From an uncultured Clostridia bacterium (GTDB lineage: Bacteria; Bacillota; Clostridia; Christensenellales; Aristaeellaceae): DNA of 23,604 bases. Location: contig CALGBY010000074.1 in the NCBI GenBank assembly GCA_937886445.1, positions 1 to 23,604 of the forward strand. The letters are read 5' to 3'. The notes under the pieces were generated by a model. That model was not told the DNA's origin, ran no database searches, and worked only from the letters and a program-made list of their open reading frames with translations. Made by a program: the position numbers and the translations under genes. Position 1 is the first letter of the stretch; every line of letters starts with the position of its first letter. Positions 7,452-14,918 of the stretch are shown one piece after another.

Positions 7452-8241
7452 CTATGGTTCTTCGTAATAATAAGAATAGTCGATGCCCTTCATGAATACC
7501 TCCCGGTCATCCGTGGCGTCCGTCAGGGCTCCTTCGATCAGTTCCCGGATCCTATCCGCGTTTACAACGCTTTCCCGCATCGCTTCCGGATAGTCATACT
7601 TATCGATCCTGCTCCAATCCACACATTGTCCCGGATTCTTTTTCAGGATCAGATCGAGCCAGATGCGTGTGCTTCTTCCGTTTCCCTCCATATAGGGATG
7701 AGCAATATTCATTTCAACATATTTCGCGACGATCTCCCGAACGCTGCTTTCCGGCATCCGCTCGATGGTTTTCAGGGAATCATCAAGGAATTATGCCGGA
7801 GCAAACATGAAGCCGCCTTTGCTGATATTCACCCTGCGGATCTGCCCGGCAAAATCATAAAGCCCGCCGAACAGGAAGCCGTGGATCTGCTGCATCCCTT
7901 TGACGATACCCGCCTCGATACTGTCAATAAAGGTGCTGCCGAAAAGCGAATAAGCCTTTTGCTTGCTTTTTCCGTCTACGGTATCATCGGCACGCGTAAA
8001 CCACGAGATAAAATCCGCGCCCGGCCTTCCGGGAAATTCGGCTGCAAGCAGCAACACACCCTCCGCGTCCAGCGCGTCCGAACGGTATTTCTTTCCGTCC
8101 GCGGCGGTGATCTTCAGTTGGGTAGTGGCACTAACCAACTGACTGTTTTCTTTTCTGAGCCTGTTTTTTCAGGTATTTCCAGTAATTGCGGCATTTTTCA
8201 TAGTTCGCTTCGCCGCGCAGCACACCGATGATCTCCGGCAT
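7452..8241 (-). pseudogene. Fic-domain (AMPylase-type) protein with antirepressor-like N-terminus, disrupted
   Basis: Three pieces form one decayed gene. From 8241 an open frame (MPEIIGVLRGEANYEKCRNY) ends at TAG after a run of six A at about 8164-8169. Removing one A joins it to the next frame, which reads KNRLRKENSQLVSATTQLK and resembles the Bro-N/phage-antirepressor domain. That frame continues to FISWFTRADD, GLYDFAG and NISKGGFMFAPA, then stops at TAA (7791-7793), where a CAA Gln codon would be expected. The same frame resumes with FLDDSLKTIER and reaches the Fic active-site motif HPYMEGNGRSTR, ending at GIDYSYYYEEP. The intact family transfers AMP or other nucleotides to target proteins. 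Here the catalytic motif is cut off from the first half and the N-terminus looks short, so the gene is probably dead. Confidence 0.85.
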
Positions 8242-8354
8242 GGTACGCCCTCATTTCCGTCCGGATTGATAACGGATGAAAATTTCTGTCTTGGCTGTAT
8301 TCGTATTGCATCGGACGGGCAGCGATTATGCCAGGAAACCCGGAAGCAGTACCA

Positions 8355-8399
8355 TCACAAAGGGTGCTGAATCTGCCCGGAGCAGTAACGATCCGGCAT
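8355..8399 (-). CDS. Possible 14-residue leader peptide upstream of the Fic remnant
   Basis: AAAGGAGTG (8414-8406) stands six bases before ATG at 8399, and the frame ends after MPDRYCSGQIQHPL. The ribosome site is as good as any in the window, and a promoter lies about 70 bases upstream. It may be a genuine small peptide or the surviving start of the original Fic-fusion gene after loss of its N-terminal coding sequence. The peptide itself is not recognised. Confidence 0.3.
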   Translation of the reverse strand: MPDRYCSGQIQHPL

Positions 8400-8465
8400 G
8401 ATGATCACTCCTTTATCGTCAAGCCCCCGGCGCGATGGGCCGGGAAGCGTGTCACTGCTGATAAA

Positions 8466-8493
8466 AGTATACCATAAACGCGGTGTTTTTCAA
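8466..8493 (-). promoter_or_regulatory. Promoter reading toward the Fic remnant
   Basis: On the minus strand TTGAAA (8493-8488) and TATACT (8471-8466) are spaced by 16 bases, with a TG just before the -10 as in extended -10 promoters. It is the only good promoter in the gap at 8242-8662, which otherwise holds the leader frame and the pepF terminator. Confidence 0.6.
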
Positions 8494-8525
8494 ATACCGC
8501 GGGCGCTTTTTGAGAAAAAGGCGCG

Positions 8526-8557
8526 AAAAAGCAAAAGCGGGGCAAAAGCCGCCCCGC
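8526..8557 (-). terminator. Intrinsic terminator downstream of pepF
   Basis: On the minus strand GCGGGGC (8557-8551) pairs with GCCCCGC (8543-8537) around a seven-base loop, followed by TTTTGCTTTTT. It lies about 105 bases after the pepF stop. A second hairpin (GAGACCGC 8574-8581 with GCGGTCTC 8602-8609) precedes it. Confidence 0.8.
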
Positions 8558-8662
8558 CTGTCCGCAGAATTATGAGACCGCACCCGAAGCGAAAGCACGC
8601 GGCGGTCTCCTTCCCCGGGGAGCATCTTTGCCGCCGCGCATCCTTCCCTGTCGGGCACGCGC

Positions 8663-10450
8663 TTATTCCAGCGCGGCGCCCAGCTGCTTCACCGTATCCG
8701 CAAACACGCGCATCGCGCTGTCCACGGTCTCCTTCTTTTCCATATCCACGCCCGCCCAGCGCAGCGCCTCAAGGGGCGGCACGCTGCCGCCCGCGGAAAG
8801 GAAGCGCCGGTAATCCTTCACGGCGCTTTCGCCCTCGCGCAGGATCCGGTCCGCGATGGCGACCGCCGCGGAAAAGCCGGTCGCGTACTTGTACACATAG
8901 AAGCTTGTGTAGAAGTGCGGGATGCGCATCCATTCCGCACCGATCAGCTCATTCACCACGCAGCCGCCGCCGTAATACAGCCCGTTCAGCGCGAGGTATT
9001 CCGCCGTCATGCTGTCCGCCGTAAGCGGCTCGCCCTTTTCCGCCATCTCGTGCACCCGCTTCTCAAAGGCCGCAAACATCGTCTGGCGGAACAAAGTTGT
9101 GCGGAATGACTCCAGCAGCTGGTTGCACAGGAAGGCGGTGGCCGCCTTATCTCCGGCGTACTTTTTCATAAGATGGCGCAGCATCAGCACCTCGTTGCAG
9201 GTGCTGGCCACCTCGGCCACAAACAGGCTGTAACCCGCCTTGGCAAAGGGCTGGGCGCCGTTGCTGAAATAGGAATGCATGGCATGTCCCAGCTCATGCG
9301 CGAGCGTCATGCAGCCGTTCAGGTCATCGGTATGGTTGAGCAGCACATAGGGATGGGTGTCATAGCAGCCCCAGGAATAAGCGCCGGAACGCTTGTTTTT
9401 GTTTTCATACACATCCGCCCAGCCGGCGTGCCTTGCCGCGCGCAGCACGGATACATAATCCTCTCCCAGCGGGCGGAGCGCCTCCAGCACCAGATCGTAG
9501 GCTTCCTCAAAGGAAAGCTTCATATCAAAGCTATCCGCGATGGGCACATACAGGTCATACATGTGAAGCTCATCCACGCCGAGACGCTTTTTGCGGATGT
9601 TCAGATATTCCGTCAGCGCGGGAAGCGTACCCTTTACGCTTTCCAGCAGGTTTTCATAAACGTTTACCGGCACCTCATCGGGATAAAGCGACGCTTCCAG
9701 GCATGAGGGGAATTTTCTTGCCCGCGCGATGAACAGATCTCCCTTCACGGCGGAAGAATACAGCACGGAGACCGTTGAAGAAAAGCTTTTGAAGGCGTTC
9801 ATCATGCCCTCAAACGCGCTCCTTCTCACTTCCCTGTCCCTGCTGCGCAGCCGGATGCCGTAGGTGGCCTGCGTAAGCTTTTCCGTGCTGCCGTCGGCGT
9901 TTTTCACCTCCGGCATCGGCAGGTCCACATTGTTCAGCATGCCGAAGGCATCCGCCGGGCCGGAGAGCACATCCTGCGCCATGCTGAGCAGCTTTTCCTG
10001 CTCACCGGGCAGTACATGGGGCTTTTCGCGCAGCACGCCGCGCAGGAAGGTATCATAATCCTTCATGGAAGGGTCCTTCATCAGATCTTTCAGCGCGCCC
10101 TCATCCATCGAGAGCAATTCCGGCGTAAGGAAGGCGCAGGCGGTCTCGGAGCGCACCGAAAGCCCCTGCGCGCGCTGGAACAGCTGCTGATATTCCGCTT
10201 TTCCGGCGTCCACATCCCGGCGCATGGAGGAATAGACATACAGCTTTTCAACCGTTTCCTTCAGTTCAAAATACGCTTTCACGATGCCCGCGGGGTTTTC
10301 GCTCACATGCCCCTCATACGCGGCAAAGGCGGCGATGCCCGCCCCGGCTTTTGCAAAATCCGCTTCAAACGCGTCCTGTGACGCGTACATATCCTCCAGC
10401 CTCCACTGATACCGGCTGTCCATATCTTCTCTTTTTTTCAGCTCCGGCAT
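8663..10450 (-). CDS. pepF: Oligoendopeptidase F, M3 family zinc metallopeptidase
   Basis: A 595-residue cytosolic peptidase that cuts short peptides internally. It has the N-terminal oligoendopeptidase domain (about residues 1-190) and the M3 catalytic domain. The zinc motif HELGHAMHSY begins at about residue 385, with the downstream glutamate ligand in VAEVASTCNE. The family is usually about 600 residues, so it is full length. I prefer the ATG at 10450, because GGGAGGC lies seven bases upstream; the GTG at 10456 is too close to that site. It is monocistronic, with its own promoter at 10550-10578 and terminator at 8526-8557. The role is probably turnover of imported or internal peptides for amino-acid supply. 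Confidence 0.97.
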   Translation of the reverse strand: MPELKKREDMDSRYQWRLEDMYASQDAFEADFAKAGAGIAAFAAYEGHVSENPAGIVKAYFELKETVEKLYVYSSMRRDVDAGKAEYQQLFQRAQGLSVRSETACAFLTPELLSMDEGALKDLMKDPSMKDYDTFLRGVLREKPHVLPGEQEKLLSMAQDVLSGPADAFGMLNNVDLPMPEVKNADGSTEKLTQATYGIRLRSRDREVRRSAFEGMMNAFKSFSSTVSVLYSSAVKGDLFIARARKFPSCLEASLYPDEVPVNVYENLLESVKGTLPALTEYLNIRKKRLGVDELHMYDLYVPIADSFDMKLSFEEAYDLVLEALRPLGEDYVSVLRAARHAGWADVYENKNKRSGAYSWGCYDTHPYVLLNHTDDLNGCMTLAHELGHAMHSYFSNGAQPFAKAGYSLFVAEVASTCNEVLMLRHLMKKYAGDKAATAFLCNQLLESFRTTLFRQTMFAAFEKRVHEMAEKGEPLTADSMTAEYLALNGLYYGGGCVVNELIGAEWMRIPHFYTSFYVYKYATGFSAAVAIADRILREGESAVKDYRRFLSAGGSVPPLEALRWAGVDMEKKETVDSAMRVFADTVKQLGAALE

Positions 10451-10549
10451 GGTCACGCCTCCCTGTCATTCAATATTTTACACACCGGTCCGGTGAGGCG
10501 GGCCCGTACGCGGGCGGCCCTGACGGATCGGTCAATATCGCATCAGCCT

Positions 10550-10578
10550 ATTATAGCACAGTTTTCGCGCCGGTAAAA
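10550..10578 (-). promoter_or_regulatory. Promoter of pepF
   Basis: On the minus strand a perfect TATAAT (10555-10550) follows TTTTAC (10578-10573) by 17 bases. The leader of about 95 bases contains short dyads (for example TGAC-N6-GTCA near 10520-10535) of unknown use. Confidence 0.7.
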
Positions 10579-10580
10579 CG

Positions 10581-10626
10581 GAAAATGAAAACGGCGGCTG
10601 CCGCAAAACGCAAAGCACGGCAGCCG
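10581..10626 (-). terminator. Intrinsic terminator after argH
   Basis: CGGCTGCCG and CGGCAGCCG (10595-10603 and 10618-10626) form a 9-bp stem. On the minus strand it is followed by CCGTTTTCATTTT, 14 bases after the argH stop. Confidence 0.85.
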
Positions 10627-10639
10627 TCCGATCCTGTTT

Positions 10640-12016
10640 TCAGCACTCCAGCGCCGCATTTACGGCCTGCAGCTGTTTTTCCACGCTGGCCAGCCCCGGC
10701 CCGCCCTCGCTGAGGCGGCGGTTCACACAGTTTTCCAGATCGACCGCGTCATATACATCCTCACCGATCAGCTCCGAAAGCTGCCGGTATTTTTCAAGCG
10801 GCAGGTTTTCCAGCACATACCCCTCCTGCATGCACAGTTTCACCGTCTGCCCGCTGATCTTGTAGGCGGAGCGGAAGGGCAGGCCTTTGCGCACAAGATA
10901 ATCCGCCAGATCGGTAGCGTTGATAAAGCCGCCGCCGGCCGCCCTGCGCATATTGTCCGGGCAGGCCTTCAGCGTGCCGATCACGCCGGCAAAGATATCC
11001 AGACAGGCCTTTACCGTGTCGCAGGCGTCAAACACGCATTCCTTATCCTCCTGCATATCCTTGTTGTAGGCAAGCGGCAGGCCCTTGAGGGCGGTAAGAA
11101 GGGTGATGAGATCGCCGTACACACGCCCCGTTTTGCCGCGCACCAGCTCCGCCATATCGGGATTGCGCTTCTGCGGCATGATGGAGGAGCCTGTGGTGTA
11201 GGCGTCATCCAGCTGCACGAACCGGAATTCCCAGCTGCTCCACAGGATCACCTCCTCCGAGAAACGGGAAAGGTGCATCATCAGGATGGAAAGATCGCTC
11301 ATCAGCTCGGCGGCAAAATCGCGGTCGCTCACGCCGTCCAGGCTGTTGGGGCACACGCCGTCAAAGCCCAGCTGCTGCGCTTCAAACGCGCGGTCGGTAT
11401 CATAGGTGGTGCCGGCCAGCGCGCAGCAGCCGATGGGCGACAGGTTCATGCGCCGTTTGCAGTCCGCAAGGCGGTCCAGATCCCTCAGCAGCATAAAGGC
11501 ATAGGCCAGCAGATGGTGGCCGAAGGTGATGGGCTGGGCACGCTGCAGGTGCGTATAGCCCGGGCAGATCACGCCCTTATATTCCTCCGCCCTGTCCGCG
11601 ATCACCCGGATCAGCTTTTTGGCTTTTTCGCGGATCGCTTCGATCTCGTCCCGCAGATACAGGCGGATATCCAGCGCCACCTGATCGTTGCGGCTTCTCG
11701 CGGTGTGCAGCTTTTTGCCCACATCGCCCAGGCGCTCCGTGAGCACCTGCTCCACAAACATGTGGATATCCTCCGCGTTCTCGTCGATCAAAAGCGTGCC
11801 GGCGGTCAGGTCCTCCAGTATGCCGGCCAGCCCGTCCGCAAGCTGCTCCGCCTCATTTTCGGTGATAATGCCCTGTTTGGCCAGCATACGCGCGTGCGCG
11901 ATGCTGCCTGTGATATCCTGCTTTGCCATGCGGCAGTCAAAGCGGATGGACGCGTTGAAATCATCCGCTGCCTTGTTTGTATCGGCGCTGGTCACGCCTT
12001 CCCACATTTTTGCCAT
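10640..12016 (-). CDS. argH: Argininosuccinate lyase
   Basis: A 458-residue cytosolic enzyme of the fumarase/aspartase superfamily. It splits argininosuccinate to arginine and fumarate, the last step of arginine synthesis. The superfamily signature GSSIMPQKRNPD lies at about 275-286 and includes the catalytic serine. HTARSRNDQVA near residue 110 and GYTHLQRAQP near 155 are the other two conserved regions. The length is normal. The ATG at 12016 begins MAKMWEGVTS as in many homologues. The ribosome site GGAGGGAAGG at 12026-12035 is 9-18 bases away. argG lies upstream, but a terminator-like hairpin and three leader-like repeats stand between the two genes, so argH may be controlled separately. 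Confidence 0.98.
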   Translation of the reverse strand: MAKMWEGVTSADTNKAADDFNASIRFDCRMAKQDITGSIAHARMLAKQGIITENEAEQLADGLAGILEDLTAGTLLIDENAEDIHMFVEQVLTERLGDVGKKLHTARSRNDQVALDIRLYLRDEIEAIREKAKKLIRVIADRAEEYKGVICPGYTHLQRAQPITFGHHLLAYAFMLLRDLDRLADCKRRMNLSPIGCCALAGTTYDTDRAFEAQQLGFDGVCPNSLDGVSDRDFAAELMSDLSILMMHLSRFSEEVILWSSWEFRFVQLDDAYTTGSSIMPQKRNPDMAELVRGKTGRVYGDLITLLTALKGLPLAYNKDMQEDKECVFDACDTVKACLDIFAGVIGTLKACPDNMRRAAGGGFINATDLADYLVRKGLPFRSAYKISGQTVKLCMQEGYVLENLPLEKYRQLSELIGEDVYDAVDLENCVNRRLSEGGPGLASVEKQLQAVNAALEC

Positions 12017-12029
12017 AACTTATAGCCTT

Positions 12030-12230
12030 CCCTCCGGAAAATGCACCGATGTCTGTTTGGAAATGGGTCGTACACTATTTCCAAACTTATGTCCCGCCCT
12101 CCGGAATAGCTCCGATGGGCTGTTTGAAAAATGGCCGAACACATTTTTCAAACTTATGTCCCGCCCTCCAGAATAGCACCGATGGGCTGTTTGAAAAATG
12201 GCCGAACACATTTTCCAAACTTACTCCAAA
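12030..12230 (-). repeat. Three tandem 67-bp hairpin units in the argH leader
   Basis: Units start at 12030, 12097 and 12164, exactly 67 bp apart. The second and third differ at about three of the first 60 positions; the first is more diverged. Each contains an inverted repeat: TTTGGAAAT/ATTTCCAAA (12056-12085), TTTGAAAAATG/CATTTTTCAAA (12123-12152) and the same with one change (12190-12219). On the minus strand each unit ends in GGAGGG, and the last of these is the argH ribosome site, followed by ATAAGTT and the ATG. In the other copies ATAAGTT or TAAGTT leads into the hairpin. The array therefore looks like amplified argH leader. 67 is not a multiple of three, so it is not a coding repeat. 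Confidence 0.92.
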
Positions 12231-12285
12231 TCCTGTTCGTTCCGCCCGCCGGATATCGCCGCCTGTTTGTGAAGGCGCGACATCC

Positions 12286-12335
12286 AAAAAGGGGCATCGG
12301 GGGACCGCAGTCCCCCGATCATGCGCCCTGCCGGA
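12286..12335 (-). terminator. Terminator or attenuator hairpin downstream of argG
   Basis: ATCGGGGGAC (12296-12305) and GTCCCCCGAT (12310-12319) form a perfect 10-bp stem on a four-base loop. On the minus strand it is followed by GCCCCTTTTT, and a GGGC/GCCC pair can extend the stem. It stands about 40 bases after the argG stop and would separate argG from argH expression. Confidence 0.75.
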
Positions 12336-12361
12336 CGTCTGCCGGCCGGCAAGACCGGTAA

Positions 12362-13594
12362 TCAGTTTTCTTCCTTCGCGATAGAAGCGTCCACCATGGC
12401 CTGTACCTTGATGGGCAGGCCGTACAGGGTGATAAAGCCGGCGGAATCCTTCTGATTGTAATCCGAAGCGCCGAAGGTGGCGATGTTCTCGCTGTACAGG
12501 CTGTACTTGCTCCACACGCCCGCCTTGATGATATTGCCCTTATACAGCTTCAGCTTCACCTTGCCGGTCACCTTTTCCTGTGTTTTGGTCACGAAGGCGG
12601 AAAGCGCCTCGCGCAACGGGGTGAACCACTGGCCGTTATACACCAGTTCCGCGAAGGTGACGGAAAGACGGGTCTTCTCATGCATGGTCATCTTATCCAG
12701 CGTGATGCTCTCCAGCGTTTCGTGGGCCTTGTAAAGGATGGTTCCGCCCGGCGTTTCGTATACGCCGCGGCACTTCATGCCCACAAGACGGTTTTCAACG
12801 ATATCGATGATGCCGATGCCGTTTTTGCCGCCCAGCTCGTTCAGCTTCAGGATGATCTCCTTGGCGCTCAGCTTTTCATCGTTCAGCGCTACGGGCACGC
12901 CCTTTTCAAAGTCCAGCGTGATGTAGGTGGGCTCATCGGGCGCGTCGATGGGGCTTACGCCCATTTCAAGGAAGCCGGGCTTTTCGTACTGCGGCTCGTT
13001 GCCGGTATCCTCCAGGTCCATTCCCTCATGGGAAAGGTGCCACAGGTTTTTATCCTTGGAATAGTTGGTCTCACGGTTGATGCGCAGAGGGATGTTGTGC
13101 GCCTCGGCGTAATCGATCTCCTCATCGCGGCTCTTGATATCCCACTCACGCCAGGGGGCGATGATGGGCATATCGGGGGCAAAATGCTTGATGGCCAGCT
13201 CAAAGCGCACCTGATCGTTTCCCTTGCCGGTGCAGCCGTGGCAGATGGCATCGGCGCCTTCCTTGAGCGCGATCTCGGCCAGACCCTTGGCGATGCAGGG
13301 ACGGGCATGGCTGGTGCCCAGCAGATAATCCTCATACACGGCGCCCGCCTGCATGGTGGGGATGATGTATTCATCCACATATTCATCCGTCAGGTCCAGA
13401 ATATACAGCTTGCTGGCGCCGGTCTTGAGCGCCTTTTCCTCAAGGCCCTCCAGCTCGTCCGCCTGGCCCACATTGCCGGAAACGGCGATCACTTCGCAGT
13501 TATTGTAGTTTTCCTTCAGCCAGGGAATGATGATGCTGGTATCCAGACCGCCGGAATACGCGAGAACGACCTTTTTGATATCCTTCTTATCCAT
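12362..13594 (-). CDS. argG: Argininosuccinate synthase
   Basis: A 410-residue cytosolic ATP-dependent ligase. It joins citrulline and aspartate to argininosuccinate, the step before argH. The N-type ATP pyrophosphatase loop is at residues 12-20 (AYSGGLDTS). GTSHARPCIAK near 90-100 and CHGCTGKGNDQVRFE near 117-131 are family-specific substrate regions. Length is normal and the frame is intact. The start has GGAGGG seven bases upstream. The gene has a near-consensus promoter with two ARG-box-like operators, so repression by ArgR when arginine is plentiful is likely. argH follows on the same strand after a 345-base gap. Confidence 0.98.
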   Translation of the reverse strand: MDKKDIKKVVLAYSGGLDTSIIIPWLKENYNNCEVIAVSGNVGQADELEGLEEKALKTGASKLYILDLTDEYVDEYIIPTMQAGAVYEDYLLGTSHARPCIAKGLAEIALKEGADAICHGCTGKGNDQVRFELAIKHFAPDMPIIAPWREWDIKSRDEEIDYAEAHNIPLRINRETNYSKDKNLWHLSHEGMDLEDTGNEPQYEKPGFLEMGVSPIDAPDEPTYITLDFEKGVPVALNDEKLSAKEIILKLNELGGKNGIGIIDIVENRLVGMKCRGVYETPGGTILYKAHETLESITLDKMTMHEKTRLSVTFAELVYNGQWFTPLREALSAFVTKTQEKVTGKVKLKLYKGNIIKAGVWSKYSLYSENIATFGASDYNQKDSAGFITLYGLPIKVQAMVDASIAKEEN

Positions 13595-13609
13595 TTTCTA
13601 TCCCTCCGG

Positions 13610-13628
13610 AACGCCGTTTCGCGGCGTT
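13610..13628 (-). promoter_or_regulatory. Hairpin beside the argG ribosome site
   Basis: AACGCCG (13610-13616) pairs with CGGCGTT (13622-13628) on a five-base loop. On the argG mRNA the stem ends one or two bases before GGAGGG. It may stabilise the 5' end or tune ribosome access. Confidence 0.4.
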
Positions 13629-13669
13629 TTGATTGCTTCTGTGCTGTGCGTTTTGCATAACACGTGCAT

Positions 13670-13698
13670 ATTATAAGCAGTATCCCGCCCGTTGTCAA
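13670..13698 (-). promoter_or_regulatory. Consensus promoter of argG
   Basis: TTGACA (13698-13693) and TATAAT (13675-13670) on the minus strand are both perfect and spaced by 17 bases. This is the strongest promoter in the window. The start codon is about 75 bases downstream. Confidence 0.92.
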
Positions 13699-13707
13699 CC
13701 CCTTTTT

Positions 13708-13742
13708 TGCAATTTTATGCATAATTATTGATTATTTATACA
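13708..13742. promoter_or_regulatory. Pair of ARG-box-like ArgR operators upstream of argG
   Basis: Two AT-rich imperfect palindromes, TGCAATTTTATGCA (13708-13721) and TGATTATTTATACA (13729-13742), match the ARG-box core TGAAT-N4-ATTCA at about seven and eight of ten fixed positions. Their centres are 21 bp apart, the spacing of paired ARG boxes bound by one ArgR hexamer. They lie just upstream of the -35 box. No arginine repressor gene is in the window. Confidence 0.6.
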
Positions 13743-13771
13743 TTTGTATTCAACAGGATCCCACGCCGTGC

Positions 13772-13800
13772 TTGATTTTGTCATACAGCGGATATATAAT
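13772..13800 (+). promoter_or_regulatory. Promoter of the TPR-like gene
   Basis: TTGATT (13772-13777) and a perfect TATAAT (13795-13800) are 17 bases apart. This promoter is divergent from argG, and the ARG-box pair lies between the two promoters, so ArgR might touch both. Confidence 0.65.
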
Positions 13801-13964
13801 AACATTACAGAGAGGACTGTGTACCCGTACCGGGCGCTGTACACTTCATGAAGCATACAGTTTGCCGGAGCATAAGCAGTATCGCCGGACAGGGTTCGTG
13901 TGACCGGCCTTACCGGAAACTGATATCAGAAAGAATATTAACTGATCGGAGTACTATTGCCGTA

Positions 13965-14891
13965 ATGGATGACATTGATATTAAAAAACAAAAGATATTT
14001 GAAGAGTATCGCAGAAAAAAGCTGCCGGCTGCTATCATCAATAAAGCATATGTGTATGTAAACGAGCACTTTTACGGTTATCATAAATGTCATGTGCTCA
14101 CAGATCTGTTGTACCGCAAAAATCTTCTCTCAGCCGAAAAGATGCTGAAAAATTGCCTAAAAGCACATTCCCCTGATCAGGAAGAGCGCTTCCATATATA
14201 TTGCATTTTAGGAAGGATCAATGCGGAAAAATACCGCCATGCGCAGTCCATAGAATACTATGAGAAAGCTTCTCAAATTAAGAACGATTCTGCAGAAGTG
14301 CTTTGTATGTTATCATACGAATACATATTGGTGCATGATTACCCGAAAGCGCTTATGTATATGAACATGCTCTCTGATGTACTTCACTTGGGACCGGACA
14401 TGGCAGAGAATCTGGATATAATAAGTGATGAATGTCCATTCCCCAGGTTTCCGTACTATCAGCTGTACACATATATTTCATCCTTTATTCAGCCCGGAAA
14501 AGCCGCTGAGCTTTCAGACCGAATAATCAGCTTAACAATAAATACAGACGAACCCCTTTTTCCGTCAGAAGAGATCATTCTCCTGTGCCTTCATCAAGGT
14601 AAAGATTATGTGAAGCATCTGGATCTATTGTTCAAGCAAACGGCGGATGACCCGGCGGCTAAAAATGCATATGTAATGAGCGCGATATACTATATGCTTA
14701 CTGATATCGGAAAAGGAGACGAAAAGCTGCGGGATTACAGAAAAACAGCCGCCGGATATATCACAAAACGAGACCGGCTTGCATTCTGCCTGAAGCGTAT
14801 TCACTGCAAAAGCAGTATGGATACAGTGATAAAATACCGGCTGTATGTCATTTCCAATGAACCGCATTTTGTTGATAAAGAGGCGCGGTAA
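13965..14891 (+). CDS. TPR-like helical repeat protein of unknown function
   Basis: A 308-residue protein, mostly amphipathic helices in pairs. The clearest TPR-like unit is about residues 85-150 (ILGRINAEKYRHAQSIEYYE, then LSYEYILVHDYPKALMYMN). There is no signal peptide or membrane segment, so it is probably a cytosolic scaffold or sensor. I chose the ATG at 13965 with GGAG at 13948-13951, although the spacing is long. The frame is open back to 13848, but those 39 residues do not look protein-like and have no ribosome site. Base composition is clearly AT-richer than the flanking genes, with many ATA and AAA codons, which suggests recent acquisition. It may be co-transcribed with the next two genes, since the gap is 27 bases. 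Confidence 0.75.
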   Translation: MDDIDIKKQKIFEEYRRKKLPAAIINKAYVYVNEHFYGYHKCHVLTDLLYRKNLLSAEKMLKNCLKAHSPDQEERFHIYCILGRINAEKYRHAQSIEYYEKASQIKNDSAEVLCMLSYEYILVHDYPKALMYMNMLSDVLHLGPDMAENLDIISDECPFPRFPYYQLYTYISSFIQPGKAAELSDRIISLTINTDEPLFPSEEIILLCLHQGKDYVKHLDLLFKQTADDPAAKNAYVMSAIYYMLTDIGKGDEKLRDYRKTAAGYITKRDRLAFCLKRIHCKSSMDTVIKYRLYVISNEPHFVDKEAR

Positions 14892-14918
14892 AATGATCCG
14901 CCCGAAAAGGAGAAGAAC

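Noticed and set aside
7791..7793. Possible stop-codon recoding (TAA read as Gln) in the Fic gene
   Set aside because: TAA ends several intact genes here, including htpG and the flavoprotein gene, and a second frameshift is present in the same gene, so simple decay is the better explanation.
8574..8609. Second hairpin after pepF as the main terminator
   Set aside because: The loop is 20 bases and no T-run follows. The hairpin at 8537-8557 with its T-rich tail fits much better.
12030..12230. CRISPR array or tandem coding repeat
   Set aside because: The units abut without spacers, and 67 bp is not a multiple of three, so neither applies.
12680..13660. A 326-codon plus-strand frame opposite argG
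   Set aside because: It runs into the argG promoter region and has no start signals. argG is unambiguous.
13848..13964. An earlier ATG that would add 39 residues to the TPR-like protein
   Set aside because: No ribosome site precedes it, and the added residues are unlike the rest of the protein. The ATG at 13965 is preferred, though its own site is only fair.
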